A stretch of DNA of 64,000 nucleotides, taken from positions 119,913-183,912 of the forward strand of contig NZ_SOEZ01000054.1 in NCBI RefSeq assembly GCF_004402215.1, read 5' to 3'. The notes under the pieces were generated by a model. It saw nothing but the letters and a program-made list of their open reading frames with translations, did not search any database and was not told the origin of the DNA. This document shows, in pieces, positions 8,772 through 17,693 of the stretch. The position numbers were made by a program, and so were the translations under genes. Source of the DNA: Cryobacterium tagatosivorans (GTDB taxonomy: Bacteria; Actinomycetota; Actinomycetes; Actinomycetales; Microbacteriaceae). Within the stretch, counting starts at the first letter, position 1, and every line of letters starts with the position of its first letter.

Positions 8772-9779
8772 ATGACCGTCGCCGTCCCTCGCACCCCCGT
8801 TGCCCCCGTCAAGCCCAAGCGCCACAAGGAAACGGCGCTGAGCCGCGTCCCGGTCTGGATGTGGCGGGCGATCATGCACCGCATCCTCCCCGGCGAACTG
8901 CACAAGTTCAACGAGGAACCGATCGACAGCGTCGACTACACCTTCGACATCGACTACGACGGCGACGGCATTCGCGAGCACCGCCTCGACGTCATGGTGC
9001 CGCACGACGCGGAACGTCCCCTCCCCGTCTACATCTACTTCCACGGCGGAGGCTGGACCTCCGGCGACAAGGCGCCGCTCACCAAGTACGCCGCCAGCCA
9101 GGCCGCGGACGGCATGATCGTCGTCAACGCGAACTACCGGATGGCCACGCGCTTCCAGCTCAAGCACATGCTCGAGGACGGCAACTCGGTCCTCGACTGG
9201 GTGGCGCAGAACATCACCGACTTCGGCGGCGACCCGACAAGGATCGTTCTCGGCGGCGACTCCGCCGGCGGGCACATCGCCGCGCTCCTGGCGGCATCCG
9301 TCAACGAGCCGGAACTGGCCGCCTACTACGGGATCGAGCCGCACGTCGCCCCGGAGAATCTCCGCGGCCTCGTGCAGCACTGCAGCATCGCCGACATCTC
9401 GGTGATGTTCGAACGCGGCTTCGTGCTGAGCCTGAACTTTCTCAAGATGCTGCTGCCCGAGCGCGGCCGCGGCCTCGCCCTGCGCGCCGCCGCTCGGTTC
9501 ATGTCGCCGATCGAATGGCTCGACAGCGGCTTCCCGCCGGTGTTCGTGACCACCTCGGAACGCGACTACTTCTACCGGGCGAACCTCAACTTCATCGCGG
9601 CCCTCCGCCGCCGGTCGATCCAGGTCGACACGCTGATCTACGACCGCAAGCGGGCCAACACCCACCACACCTGGCAGCAGGATGCCAAGCATCCCGAGTC
9701 GCAGGAGGTCTACCGCCAGCTGGGGGCGTTCGTGCGCAAGGTCGCCGCCCTGCCCGTGACGGCCGCCGCCGCGGTCTGA
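8772..9779 (+). CDS. Alpha/beta hydrolase, HSL-type esterase
   Basis: A 335-residue serine hydrolase with the hormone-sensitive-lipase signature: oxyanion motif YFHGGGWTSGDKAP near residue 90 and the nucleophile elbow GGDSAGGH near residue 160. A C-terminal TTSERDYFYRANL stretch probably supplies the acid, and the DAKHPESQ region the histidine. There is no signal peptide. It probably hydrolyses short-chain esters; the natural substrate is unknown. It is convergent with the LysE gene downstream. Confidence 0.9.
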   Translation: MTVAVPRTPVAPVKPKRHKETALSRVPVWMWRAIMHRILPGELHKFNEEPIDSVDYTFDIDYDGDGIREHRLDVMVPHDAERPLPVYIYFHGGGWTSGDKAPLTKYAASQAADGMIVVNANYRMATRFQLKHMLEDGNSVLDWVAQNITDFGGDPTRIVLGGDSAGGHIAALLAASVNEPELAAYYGIEPHVAPENLRGLVQHCSIADISVMFERGFVLSLNFLKMLLPERGRGLALRAAARFMSPIEWLDSGFPPVFVTTSERDYFYRANLNFIAALRRRSIQVDTLIYDRKRANTHHTWQQDAKHPESQEVYRQLGAFVRKVAALPVTAAAAV

Positions 9780-9818
9780 TGCGGGGCGGCCGGTGCCGCC
9801 GCCCGCGCGTGGCGTCGG

Positions 9819-10457
9819 TTACGCCTTGGCGCCCGTGGCTGCCAGCACGCCGCCGAGGCCGATCATCATGACGCCGCCGCCCGCCGCGAGCTGCTCCATC
9901 CGCCTGGGCGAGCGGGCGAACCAGTCCCGTGCCGACCCGGCGGCGAGGGCCCAGACGCTGTCGCCGAGCAGGGCCAGCACGAGGAAGACCAGGCCGAGCG
10001 TGGCCATCTGCAGCGGCACCGCGCCCGCCCGGTAGTCGACGAACTGCGGCAGCACCGCCACGAAGAAGACGATCGACTTGGGGTTGCTCAGCCCAACGAC
10101 GAACCCCTCGCTGACCAGGCGCCAGCGGGACTTGGCCCGCAGGCTCACGCCGATGTCGGTGGCGGCCGCGCGCCGGTGCCGGATCGCCTGGATGCCGAGG
10201 AAGACGATGTACCCCGCCCCCACGAACTTGATGATCGTGAACAGCACGATCGAGTTCGTGACGAGCGCGCCCAGCCCGAGTGCGACCGCCGCGATCACCG
10301 GGGCCATGCCGATCGCGTTCCCGAGCACGCTGAGGAAGCCGCCCACCCGGCCGAGGGCGAGCGAGCGGCCGATGACGAAGAGCACGGTCGGGCCCGGCAG
10401 CGCGATCAGCGCGATCGACGCCAGGATGAACGTCAGCAGGTTGGGCAGGGGGACCAT
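9819..10457 (-). CDS. LysE family amino-acid exporter
   Basis: A 212-residue inner-membrane protein with the LysE/RhtB layout of about six helices. It has the family opening LTFILASIALIALPGPTVLFVIGRSLALGR and the second conserved stretch VGAGYIVFLGIQAIRHRR, followed by GLSNPKSIVFFVAVLPQF. Members export amino acids or related metabolites; substrate specificity is not readable from sequence. It is divergent from prpD with about 70 bases between starts. Confidence 0.93.
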   Translation of the reverse strand: MVPLPNLLTFILASIALIALPGPTVLFVIGRSLALGRVGGFLSVLGNAIGMAPVIAAVALGLGALVTNSIVLFTIIKFVGAGYIVFLGIQAIRHRRAAATDIGVSLRAKSRWRLVSEGFVVGLSNPKSIVFFVAVLPQFVDYRAGAVPLQMATLGLVFLVLALLGDSVWALAAGSARDWFARSPRRMEQLAAGGGVMMIGLGGVLAATGAKA

Positions 10458-10529
10458 GTTCCGATGGTAATCCAGGTGCCGCCGCCGGACGCTTCAGCAA
10501 CTCCCAGCCGCAGCCGGTAGATTTTCCCT

Positions 10530-12065
10530 GTGAAGCTCCATGATGTGCGCGTCCACAGAAGCGACGAGAACCTGGCCCGCCGCGACCAGCTCGCCTGGAA
10601 GATCGCCGAGGTCGCGACCGACCCGGTGGAGGTGACCCCGGAGGTCGCCGAGATGGTGATCAACCGGGTGATCGACAACGCGTCGGTGGCCGCCGCGTCG
10701 CTCACCCGCCGCCCGGTCGTCTCCGCACGGTCCCAGGCGCTCTCCCACCCGCGTTCCACCGGCGGCGACGGCGCCAACGTCTTCGGCCCGGATGCCGCCA
10801 TCCGGGTCTCCCCGGAGTGGGCGGCCTGGGCCAACGGCGTGGCCGTGCGCGAGCTCGACTACCACGACACCTTCCTCGCGGCCGAGTACTCGCACCCGGG
10901 CGACAACATCCCGCCGATCACCGCCGCGGCCCAGCACCTTGCCACGTTGCGGGGGCTGAGCGGACTCGACCTCGTCCGCGGGATCGCCACGGGCTACGAG
11001 ATCCAGATCGACCTGGTCAAGGCGATCAGCCTGCACGAGCACAAGATCGACCATGTCGCCCACCTCGGCCCGTCCGCGGCCGCCGGCATCGGTTCGCTCC
11101 TCGGCCTCGACGCCGAGACGATCTTCCAGGCCGTCGGCCAGGCGCTGCACACGACCACCGCCACCCGCCAGTCGCGGAAGGGCGAGATCTCCAGCTGGAA
11201 GGCGCACGCCCCGGCCTTCGCCGGCAAGATGGCGGTCGAGGCCGTCGACCGCGCCATGCGCGGCGAGACCAGCCCCACCCCGATCTACGAGGGCGAGGAC
11301 GGCGTGATCGCCTGGCTGCTCGACGGGCCGACCGCCGGCTACCAGGTTCCGCTGCCCGAGCGCGGCGAGGCCAAGCGCGCCATCCTCGACAGCTACACGA
11401 AGGAGCACTCGGCGGAGTACCAGGCCCAGGCCTGGATCGACCTGGCCCGCAAGCTGCACAACCAGCACCCGGAGATCCTCAGCCCCGGCGCCATCGCCTC
11501 CGTGGTCATCCACACCAGCCACCACACCCACTTCGTGATCGGCTCCGGCGCGAACGACCCGCAGAAGTACGACCCGACGGCCAGCCGGGAGACGCTCGAC
11601 CACTCGATCCCGTACATCTTCACCGTCGCCCTGCAGGACGGCAGCTGGCACCACGTCGACTCCTACTCGCCGGAACGCGCCGGCCGCGCGGACACGCTCG
11701 CCCTCTGGCACCGCGTCAGCACGGTCGAAGACCCCGAGTGGACCCGCCGGTACCACTCCCTCGACGTGGCGGAGAAGGCCTTCGGCGGCCGGGTCGTGAT
11801 CACCCTCAGCACCGGCGAGGTCATCAGCGACGAGATCGCCGTGGCGGATGCGCATCCGCTGGGCGCCCGTCCGTTCGGCCGCGACGAGTACGTGAACAAG
11901 TTCCGCACCCTCGCCGCCGACGTGCTCGAGGCCGACGAGATCGACCGTTTCCTCGACCTGGCCCAGCGCCTGCCCGAGCTGTCCGCCCACGACATCGGCC
12001 AGCTGACCATCGTCGCCAGGCCCGGGCTGCTCGCGACCGCGCCGATGCCGAAGGGCTTCTTCTAA
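10530..12065 (+). CDS. prpD: 2-Methylcitrate dehydratase
   Basis: A 511-residue MmgE/PrpD-family enzyme converting 2-methylcitrate to 2-methyl-cis-aconitate in the propionyl-CoA detoxification cycle. Recognisable segments are the N-terminal [43 protein letters not shown] near residue 110, and [18 protein letters not shown]. The GTG start fits this N-terminus. It is the first gene of prpD-prpB-prpC, but the next gene has been gutted, so the dehydratase ends two bases before a stub of prpB. Confidence 0.96.
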   Translation: MKLHDVRVHRSDENLARRDQLAWKIAEVATDPVEVTPEVAEMVINRVIDNASVAAASLTRRPVVSARSQALSHPRSTGGDGANVFGPDAAIRVSPEWAAWANGVAVRELDYHDTFLAAEYSHPGDNIPPITAAAQHLATLRGLSGLDLVRGIATGYEIQIDLVKAISLHEHKIDHVAHLGPSAAAGIGSLLGLDAETIFQAVGQALHTTTATRQSRKGEISSWKAHAPAFAGKMAVEAVDRAMRGETSPTPIYEGEDGVIAWLLDGPTAGYQVPLPERGEAKRAILDSYTKEHSAEYQAQAWIDLARKLHNQHPEILSPGAIASVVIHTSHHTHFVIGSGANDPQKYDPTASRETLDHSIPYIFTVALQDGSWHHVDSYSPERAGRADTLALWHRVSTVEDPEWTRRYHSLDVAEKAFGGRVVITLSTGEVISDEIAVADAHPLGARPFGRDEYVNKFRTLAADVLEADEIDRFLDLAQRLPELSAHDIGQLTIVARPGLLATAPMPKGFF

Positions 12066-12067
12066 CC

Positions 12068-12368
12068 ATGCTCCACGCCGCCGTCGACGTGCCGATCCTG
12101 GCGAACATGACCGAGTTCGGCAAAGAGCGAACTGTTCACGGTGGACCAGCTCGCGGACATCGGTATTAACATGGTGATCTGGCCGGTTTCGCTGTTGCGC
12201 CTGGGGATGGGATCAGCCGTCCGCGGGCTTGACGTGCTGATCGGCCAGGGCACCCTGGAACCCGTGCTCGGCGAGATGCGGCACCGCGCCGATCTCTACG
12301 AACTTCTCGACTACGAGTCCTATAACCGGTTCGACACCAACGGCTTCAACTTCCAGATCAAGCGCTAG
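12068..12368 (+). pseudogene. prpB: 2-Methylisocitrate lyase remnant, 5'-deleted and frameshifted
   Basis: Directly after the prpD stop, the frame reads AAVDVPILANMTEFGK, a core segment found about 200 residues into PrpB. One extra A in the AAAG run at 12122-12125 then shifts the frame; correcting it gives SELFTVDQLADIGINMVIWPVS and the remaining C-terminus to QIKR. So about the first two-thirds, including the KRCGH-type active-site loop, is deleted, and the remaining third carries a frameshift. Neither reading frame can give an active lyase. Its position between prpD and prpC matches the usual prpDBC order, which supports an internal deletion of a once intact operon. Confidence 0.92.
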
Positions 12369-12377
12369 GGGACCAAC

Positions 12378-13541
12378 ATGACCGAAACACAGCAGGCCGT
12401 GGCCCCGACGCTTGTCGGCGCCCAGGCGGCCACGCCCGTGATCTACAAGGGGCTGGCCGGGGTGCCGGTCGACTACACCGCGATCTCGCAGGTCAACTCC
12501 GACACGAACTCCCTGCTCTACCGCGGCTACCCGGTGCAGGAACTGGCGGACCGCCGCAGCTTCGAAGAGGTCGCCTACCTGCTCTGGCACGGCGAGCTCC
12601 CGACCGAGTCGCAGCTGGCCGAGTTCGAGGAACTCGAACGGTCCCTGCGTCACCTCGACCCGGCCGTGCACCGTGTCATCGACGAACTGCCGATGACGGC
12701 GCACCCGATGGATGTCGTCCGCACGGCCGTCAGCGTCATCGGCGCCCGCGACCCCCAGGCGAACGATTCCTCGCCGGAGGCCGACCTGGCCAAGGCGATC
12801 CGGCTGTTCGCGCAGCTGCCCGCCATCGTCGCCTACGACCAGCGCCGCCGCCACGGGCTCGACCTCGTCGAACCCCGGGACGACCTCGGCTACTCGGCCA
12901 ACTTCCTGCACATGACCCACGGCGAGGTGCAGGAACTCGTCGTCGTCGAGGCCTTCGACGTGTCGATGATCCTCTACGCCGAGCACTCCTTCAACGCCTC
13001 GACGTTCACCGCCCGGGTCATCACCTCCACCCTGTCCGACCTGTATTCCGCGGTGACCGGCGCGATCGGCGCCCTCAAGGGCTCCCTGCACGGCGGTGCG
13101 AACGAGGCCGTCATGCACACCTTCGGCGAGATCGGCACGGCCGACAAGGTCGACGACTGGCTCGAACGCGCCCTCGCGAACAAGAGCAAGATCATGGGCT
13201 TCGGGCACCGCGTCTACAAGAACGGCGACTCCCGGGTGCCGACCATGCGCCGCGCCATGGAGGCGATGCTCGAGCACTACGACCGCCGCGACCTGCTCGA
13301 GCTGTACACGGCGCTCGAGGAGGCCATGGCAAAGCGTAAGGACATCAAGCCCAACCTCGACTACCCGACCGGCCCGGCGTACCACGTGATGGGTTTCGAC
13401 ACCGAGACCTTTACCCCGCTCTTCGTCGCCAGCCGCATCGTGGGCTGGACCGCGCACATCATGGAGCAGCGCGCCGCGAACGCGCTCATCCGTCCGCTGT
13501 CGGTCTACAACGGCGTCGAGCAGCGCGAGGTTCCCGCGTAA
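12378..13541 (+). CDS. prpC: 2-Methylcitrate synthase (citrate synthase family)
   Basis: A 387-residue citrate-synthase-fold enzyme condensing propionyl-CoA with oxaloacetate. Conserved segments include IYKGLAGVPVDYTAIS, LLWHGELPTE, the catalytic histidine loop GSLHGGANEAVM, and the substrate histidine in MGFGHRVYKNGDSR. The start follows GGGGACC, nine bases after the prpB stub. Operon position with prpD argues for methylcitrate rather than citrate synthase. With prpB broken, methylisocitrate would accumulate unless another lyase is encoded elsewhere. Confidence 0.95.
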   Translation: MTETQQAVAPTLVGAQAATPVIYKGLAGVPVDYTAISQVNSDTNSLLYRGYPVQELADRRSFEEVAYLLWHGELPTESQLAEFEELERSLRHLDPAVHRVIDELPMTAHPMDVVRTAVSVIGARDPQANDSSPEADLAKAIRLFAQLPAIVAYDQRRRHGLDLVEPRDDLGYSANFLHMTHGEVQELVVVEAFDVSMILYAEHSFNASTFTARVITSTLSDLYSAVTGAIGALKGSLHGGANEAVMHTFGEIGTADKVDDWLERALANKSKIMGFGHRVYKNGDSRVPTMRRAMEAMLEHYDRRDLLELYTALEEAMAKRKDIKPNLDYPTGPAYHVMGFDTETFTPLFVASRIVGWTAHIMEQRAANALIRPLSVYNGVEQREVPA

Positions 13542-13554
13542 CGAGCACGCCGGA

Positions 13555-13602
13555 GTCGACGGCCCGGTGGGCCGTCGACCGTCGGGCCACGGGTCGTGGC
13601 CC
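13555..13602 (+). terminator. Double hairpin after prpC
   Basis: A perfect 11-bp stem (13555-13565 with 13569-13579, 3-nt loop) begins 13 bases after the prpC stop. A second 7-bp stem follows at once (13584-13590 with 13596-13602, 5-nt loop). There is no T-run, as is common for GC-rich actinobacterial terminators. It probably ends the prp transcript. Confidence 0.7.
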
Positions 13603-13708
13603 CTGGACTGTCGGCGTCGTGCACGGGAGGCCTCGCGCCGGGCGGGATGCTTGTGGGGCTCGCACAACCGGGGCGGGGGCATCCGGCGCGTCCCGCTAGC
13701 CTGCGAGG

Positions 13709-14269
13709 ATGCATATGCTGCTGCGCACCCTCCTGCACTCCGTCCGCTCGCGCTTCGGCCGACGCCTCGGCCACTACGACGTCGCCCGTACCCGGTTCAT
13801 CACGCTGCCGACCGACCAGGACATCCTCGGGCACATGAACAACGGCGTGTACCTGTCGATCATGGACATCGCGCGCTTCGACATGCTGCACCGCACGGGC
13901 ATCTGGGCGATCTTCGTCGCGCGCGGCTGGTATCCGGTCGTCGTGTCCGAGACGATGAGCTTCCGGAAGTCGCTGACGCTCGGGCAGAAGTTCACGGTGG
14001 AGTCGCGCATCCTCGGCTACGACGCGAAGGCCGTCTACCTCGAGCAGCGCTTCGTGCGCCCGGATGCCGACGGGACGCCCGAGATCTACGCGCAGGGCTA
14101 CATCCGGGGCCGCTTCCTCAAGCGCACCGGCGGCGTCGTGGGGATCGACGAGCTGGTCGCGGCGGTCGGCGCCCCGCCCGCGAACGCGGTCCCGCAGTGG
14201 CTGCTGGACTGGAGCGCGGACGTGGCGATGCCGCCCACCCGCGCGGCCGCGCCCAGCGTCTGGCCCTAG
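13709..14269 (+). CDS. Acyl-CoA thioesterase, hot-dog fold
   Basis: A 186-residue protein of the 4-hydroxybenzoyl-CoA/THEM6-like thioesterase class. The hot-dog signature is TDQDILGHMNNGVYLSIMDIARFDML (about residues 37-62), followed by strands VVVSETMSFRKSLTLGQKFTVESRILG and YLEQRFV, then AQGYIRGRFLKR. The substrate is not predictable. It is a single gene, convergent with an SRPBCC gene across a palindromic element. Confidence 0.88.
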   Translation: MHMLLRTLLHSVRSRFGRRLGHYDVARTRFITLPTDQDILGHMNNGVYLSIMDIARFDMLHRTGIWAIFVARGWYPVVVSETMSFRKSLTLGQKFTVESRILGYDAKAVYLEQRFVRPDADGTPEIYAQGYIRGRFLKRTGGVVGIDELVAAVGAPPANAVPQWLLDWSADVAMPPTRAAAPSVWP

Positions 14270-14282
14270 CGCCGCGCCTGAT

Positions 14283-14345
14283 GGTTGAGGTGCGGACAAA
14301 GTACCTTCCCGGGCGAGATGAAGGTACTTTGTCCGCAACTCAACC
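14283..14345. repeat. 63-bp palindromic element, type B (best copy)
   Basis: Arms 14283-14308 and 14320-14345 are 26 nt long with a single mismatch around an 11-nt loop. The core is GCGGACAAAGTACCTTC, and the outer ends are GGTTGAG/CTCAACC. It lies exactly between two convergent stop codons, 13 bases after the thioesterase and 15 bases after the SRPBCC gene, as expected for a bidirectional terminator. Confidence 0.92.
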
Positions 14346-14360
14346 GCGGTTGCCGGGGAG

Positions 14361-14867
14361 TCAGGCCGACTTTCTCGGAACCACGAGTTCCTTGTAGTAC
14401 TTCGCGTGGGCCGGGATGTAGTGCTCGCGCTCGGGCAGGGCCTGACCGGTGCGGGCCGCCACCAGACGGTCGAGGTAGTAGTCCCAGCCTGGGCCGACCG
14501 TGGCCGCCTCGGCGGCACTGTTCAGGCGCTGGCCGAAGGTCAGGGTCGTCATCCCGTCGGCCTCGCTCAGGTGCACCAGGGCACGCCATTCGTTTTCGCC
14601 CTCGCCGAAGTCGCCCTCGAAGCGGTACGGGGGAGTGCACTCGAGGATGCTCACGAACTCCCACTCGGCGTCGTCTTCGGCGGTCATCCGGAACTTGACG
14701 GCGCCGGTGCGCGGTGAGCCGGTGTACGTGCCGATCCAGGTTTCGAGTTCGTCGGGCCGGGTGAGGCTGGCCCAGACGTCGACGGCCGGCGCGGAGAACA
14801 GCCGGTCGAGCATCAGGTAGAGCCCGTCCTTGCGGTGGGCGAGGCGACCGGTGGGTTTTGCTGACAT
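14361..14867 (-). CDS. SRPBCC (AHSA1-like) family protein
   Basis: A 168-residue START/Bet v1-like protein. It has the AHSA1-type pattern: LMLDRLFSAPAVDVWASLTRPDELETWIGTYTG at the N-terminus and YYLDRLVAARTGQALPE near the C-terminal helix. The family binds hydrophobic ligands in a central cavity, but this member's ligand is unknown. I chose the ATG at 14867 because CGGAGGT precedes it at normal spacing; the frame stays open further upstream without a better start. Confidence 0.88.
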   Translation of the reverse strand: MSAKPTGRLAHRKDGLYLMLDRLFSAPAVDVWASLTRPDELETWIGTYTGSPRTGAVKFRMTAEDDAEWEFVSILECTPPYRFEGDFGEGENEWRALVHLSEADGMTTLTFGQRLNSAAEAATVGPGWDYYLDRLVAARTGQALPEREHYIPAHAKYYKELVVPRKSA

Positions 14868-14977
14868 GGCGACCTCCGCGGTGAGTGATCGGGTACCTGT
14901 TATGAGGCTATGCCTTCCGCCTTCCGGATGCCAGAGGCCCGGCCCGCGGGCCCCGGATGTCAAAGGGCCGGCCCGCC

Positions 14978-16573
14978 TCAGCCCTCGAGGACGGCCATGG
15001 CCGCGTTGTGCCCGCCGATCCCGCTGACGCCGCCGCCGCGCCGGGCGCCGGCCCCGCAGACCAGGATGCGCGGATGCTCCGTCGCCACGCCCCAGCGCTC
15101 GGCCGGGGTGCCCCGGGGGGCGTCGTCCTCCAGGAAGGGCCAGTCGAGCGGGCCGTGGAAGATGTTCCCACCGGGCATGTTCAGCGCGTGCTCGAGGTCC
15201 AGCGCGGTCTTCGTCTCCACGCAGGGGTTGCCCGCGGCATCCGTGAGCAGCAGCGACTCGATCGGCTCGGCGAGGACCGAGTTGAGCGAGGCCAGCACGG
15301 CGGACTGGAGCCGCTCGCGCAGGGCGTCGTTGTTCTCCTCGGTCAGCCAGCGGCTGGGGGCGTGCAGGCCGAACACGGTGAGCGTCTGCACGCCCGCGGC
15401 GACGAGGTCCGGCGCCAGGATGCTCGGGTCGGTGAGCGAGTGGCAGTAGATCTCGCAGGGCAGCAGGTCGGGGATGTCGCCGCCGGCCGCCTGCTCGTAG
15501 GCCAGCTCGAGCTGGTCGTAGGTCTCGTTGATGTGGAACGTTCCGCCGAACGCGGCCTCGGGCGAGACGGTCGCGTCGCGGAGCTTCGGCAGCCGCGTGA
15601 GCAAGAGGTTCACCTTGACCTGGGCGCCCTCCGGCTTGGCGACGGCCCGGCCGGAAGCGGCGCCGGATGCCGTGCCGGCGCCGGTCGCATCCGCGAGCAG
15701 GCCCTGGAGCACCCAGGGCGCGACATTGGCCAGCACGTACCGGCCGGCGACGACGATGTCCCGGCCGTCCTGTTCGTAGCGCACCTCGCCGCCCGGCGTG
15801 ACCGAGGTCGCGCGCGCGCCGGTTTCGATCCGGGCCCCGGCCGCGCGGGCGGCCTTCTCGAGCTCGCCGGAGACGGCGCCCATGCCGCCGGTCGGCACGT
15901 CCCAGTCGCCGGTTTCGTTGCCGATCACGTGGTAGAGGAAGCAGCGGTTGGCGTCGAGGGATGCGTCATCCAGCGCCGTGAAGATGCCGATCAGGCCGTC
16001 CGTGGCGACGACGCCGCGCACGAGGTCGCTGCCGAAGCGGTCGGTGATCACCCGGCCGAGGGGCTGCTCGATCAGGGCGTCCCAGAGCGCGTCGTCGCCG
16101 ACGAGGCGCCGCGCCTCCGAGCGGGTCGGCAGCGGCTCGCACACGGTCGGGAAGAGGGCCTGCGCGACGTGCTCGGTGCCCCGGTAGAACGCGTTCCAGG
16201 CGTCGAAGTCCCCGGCCGCGCCGACCCGGTCGAAGGAGGCGCGGGTGGCGGCGTCATCGCCGCGGTCCACGAGCAGGCCGCCGGTCGTGTCGGACGGGTC
16301 GGGGGTGTACGACGAGTAGCGGCGCCGGGCGAGCCCGATCGAGAGGCCGAGTTCGCTGATGATGCGCTCCGGCAGCAGGCTGACCAGGTAGGAGTAGCGG
16401 GAGAGGCGGGCATCGATCCCGGCGAAGGCCTCGGCCGAGATGGCCGCCCCGCCCAGGTGATCATCGCGCTCGAGCAGCAGCACGGACTTGCCGGCCAGGG
16501 CCAGGTAGGCGGCGGCGGTCAGGCCGTTGTGCCCGCCTCCGACAATCACGACATCGTGTGTGGGTTCGATCAT
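14978..16573 (-). CDS. Phytoene-desaturase-like FAD-dependent oxidoreductase
   Basis: A 531-residue flavoprotein with an N-terminal Rossmann fingerprint (HDVVIVGGGHNGLTAAAYLA...LLLERDDHLGG, residues 6-42) and a C-terminal FAD-binding tail (NIFHGPLDW...RILVCGAGARRGGGVSGIGGHNAA). It resembles the PYROXD2/CrtI-like dehydrogenases. No other carotenoid gene lies nearby, so a desaturase role on carotenoids is not supported. It is transcribed downstream of the LysR gene on the same strand, but a palindrome separates the two. Confidence 0.88.
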   Translation of the reverse strand: MIEPTHDVVIVGGGHNGLTAAAYLALAGKSVLLLERDDHLGGAAISAEAFAGIDARLSRYSYLVSLLPERIISELGLSIGLARRRYSSYTPDPSDTTGGLLVDRGDDAATRASFDRVGAAGDFDAWNAFYRGTEHVAQALFPTVCEPLPTRSEARRLVGDDALWDALIEQPLGRVITDRFGSDLVRGVVATDGLIGIFTALDDASLDANRCFLYHVIGNETGDWDVPTGGMGAVSGELEKAARAAGARIETGARATSVTPGGEVRYEQDGRDIVVAGRYVLANVAPWVLQGLLADATGAGTASGAASGRAVAKPEGAQVKVNLLLTRLPKLRDATVSPEAAFGGTFHINETYDQLELAYEQAAGGDIPDLLPCEIYCHSLTDPSILAPDLVAAGVQTLTVFGLHAPSRWLTEENNDALRERLQSAVLASLNSVLAEPIESLLLTDAAGNPCVETKTALDLEHALNMPGGNIFHGPLDWPFLEDDAPRGTPAERWGVATEHPRILVCGAGARRGGGVSGIGGHNAAMAVLEG

Positions 16574-16600
16574 GGCTCGAGCCTAAACCGTGCTCCCCAC

Positions 16601-16667
16601 CCCCGCGAAACCGCAGTTGTGCGCGCTAAAACGTCGGAATAAAGCGCACAACTGCGGTTTCGCGGGG
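16601..16667. repeat. Palindromic element, type C, supplying the 3' codons of the LysR gene
   Basis: Arms 16601-16624 and 16644-16667 are 24 nt and perfectly complementary around a 19-nt loop; the core shared with the copy at 47238-47300 is again 63 bp. The core reads CGCGAAACCGCAGTTGTGCG. The right arm encodes residues PRETAVVR at the LysR C-terminus, and the TAG stop (16626-16628) lies in the loop, so the repeat is partly coding. Confidence 0.92.
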
Positions 16668-17558
16668 GAAGTCGACGGCGCGGGCCAGCGCGTCGCGCAC
16701 GGCGAGCACGCCGGGCCGGCTGGCGCTCGAGCGCCGGGCGGCCGTGAAGACCGTGCGGTGCGGCCTCCCCGGCAACTCGCGCAGGCGCACCGAGGGTTTG
16801 CCGCCGGCCCAGACGAGGTCGGGCAGGATGCCCACGGCGTTACCGGATTCGATCAGCCGGATGTGCGCGACCAGGTCGGCCGTCTCGAACCGCACGTCGG
16901 GCTCGAAGCCGGCCGAGCGGCACAGTTGCGTCGCCCACTGGCGGGAGGCCGTGCCCTCCGGTTCCATCACCCACGGCAGCGCGGCCGCGTCCCGGAGGGT
17001 CGGCGCCGAGGCCCGCCCGGTGCGGCGGCGTGGCACGGCGAGCCGGAGGGCATCCGAGGCCAGGTTCACCCGGTCGAGGTCGGGCCAGTGCGCCCTCGTG
17101 TGGCCGGGGTACTGCTCGGCGATGACGAGGTCGAAATCGCGGGCCGACACCTCGAACAGGCCCAGCTCCGGCTCGCGCTCGGTGATCTCCACCCGCAGCT
17201 CCGGGAACTCGTCGGCGAGGAGCGTGAGGGCCTGCGGGATGACGGCGTGCGCGGCCGACTGGAACACGGCCACCCGCACGGTGCCGGAGACCGTGGTCAG
17301 CGACGCGGTCATGTCGGCCTCGGCCAGCTCGAGGCGCTCGAGCAGGTGCGTCGTGTGCTCGACCAGGATCTCGGCCTGCGGCGTCAGCTGCACCCGGCGG
17401 CCGACCTTCTGCAGGAGCTTCGCGCCGGCCTCCTTCTCGAGCAGGGCGAGCTGCTGCGACACCGCCGACGGGCTGTAGGCGAGGGCCTCGGCGACCCCGG
17501 CGAGGGTGCCGCGGATCTTCAGCTCGCGCAGCAAGCGGAGCCTCCGGACATCCAGCAC
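16626..17558 (-). CDS. LysR family regulator (ArgP-like), divergent from putA
   Basis: A 310-residue LysR-type regulator. The HTH occupies residues 1-60 (DVRRLRLLRELKIRGTLAGVA, SPSAVSQQLALLEKEAGAKLL), followed by the effector domain (VRVAVFQSAAHAVIPQAL onward). The GTG start at 17558 is preceded by ACGGAGGT. The gene is back to back with putA across 135 AT-rich bases, so control of proline catabolism is the natural inference. The last 14 codons come largely from a palindromic repeat, so the native C-terminus has probably been replaced or extended. Confidence 0.92.
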   Translation of the reverse strand: MLDVRRLRLLRELKIRGTLAGVAEALAYSPSAVSQQLALLEKEAGAKLLQKVGRRVQLTPQAEILVEHTTHLLERLELAEADMTASLTTVSGTVRVAVFQSAAHAVIPQALTLLADEFPELRVEITEREPELGLFEVSARDFDLVIAEQYPGHTRAHWPDLDRVNLASDALRLAVPRRRTGRASAPTLRDAAALPWVMEPEGTASRQWATQLCRSAGFEPDVRFETADLVAHIRLIESGNAVGILPDLVWAGGKPSVRLRELPGRPHRTVFTAARRSSASRPGVLAVRDALARAVDFPRETAVVRFIPTF

Positions 17559-17693
17559 GGGACCACCTCCGTATTCATCAGTAATACTAACGAATAGGCT
17601 GCATAAAGATTCGCTTTTGCCTATTGACTTTGGGCCGCACACTGAGACTGGATACCTCTTCTGTGCGGCATAACGAAACGAAAGACTAACGTC
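17559..17693. promoter_or_regulatory. lysR-putA divergent control region
   Basis: The region is strikingly AT-rich for this genome around 17570-17630. A LysR-type dyad ATTC-N15-GAAT spans about 17573-17595 next to the lysR start. A TTGACT hexamer is at 17624-17629 on the putA side, but no convincing -10 box lies at standard spacing. The decamer TGAGACTGGA (17643-17652) recurs upstream of the second hydrolase gene at 24104-24113. Exact start points are not resolvable by eye. Confidence 0.5.

Noticed and set aside
14957..16642. 561-residue plus-strand frame opposite the flavoenzyme
   Set aside because: Low-complexity Arg/Gly/Ala/Val translation without domains; the minus-strand frame has intact FAD-binding motifs.
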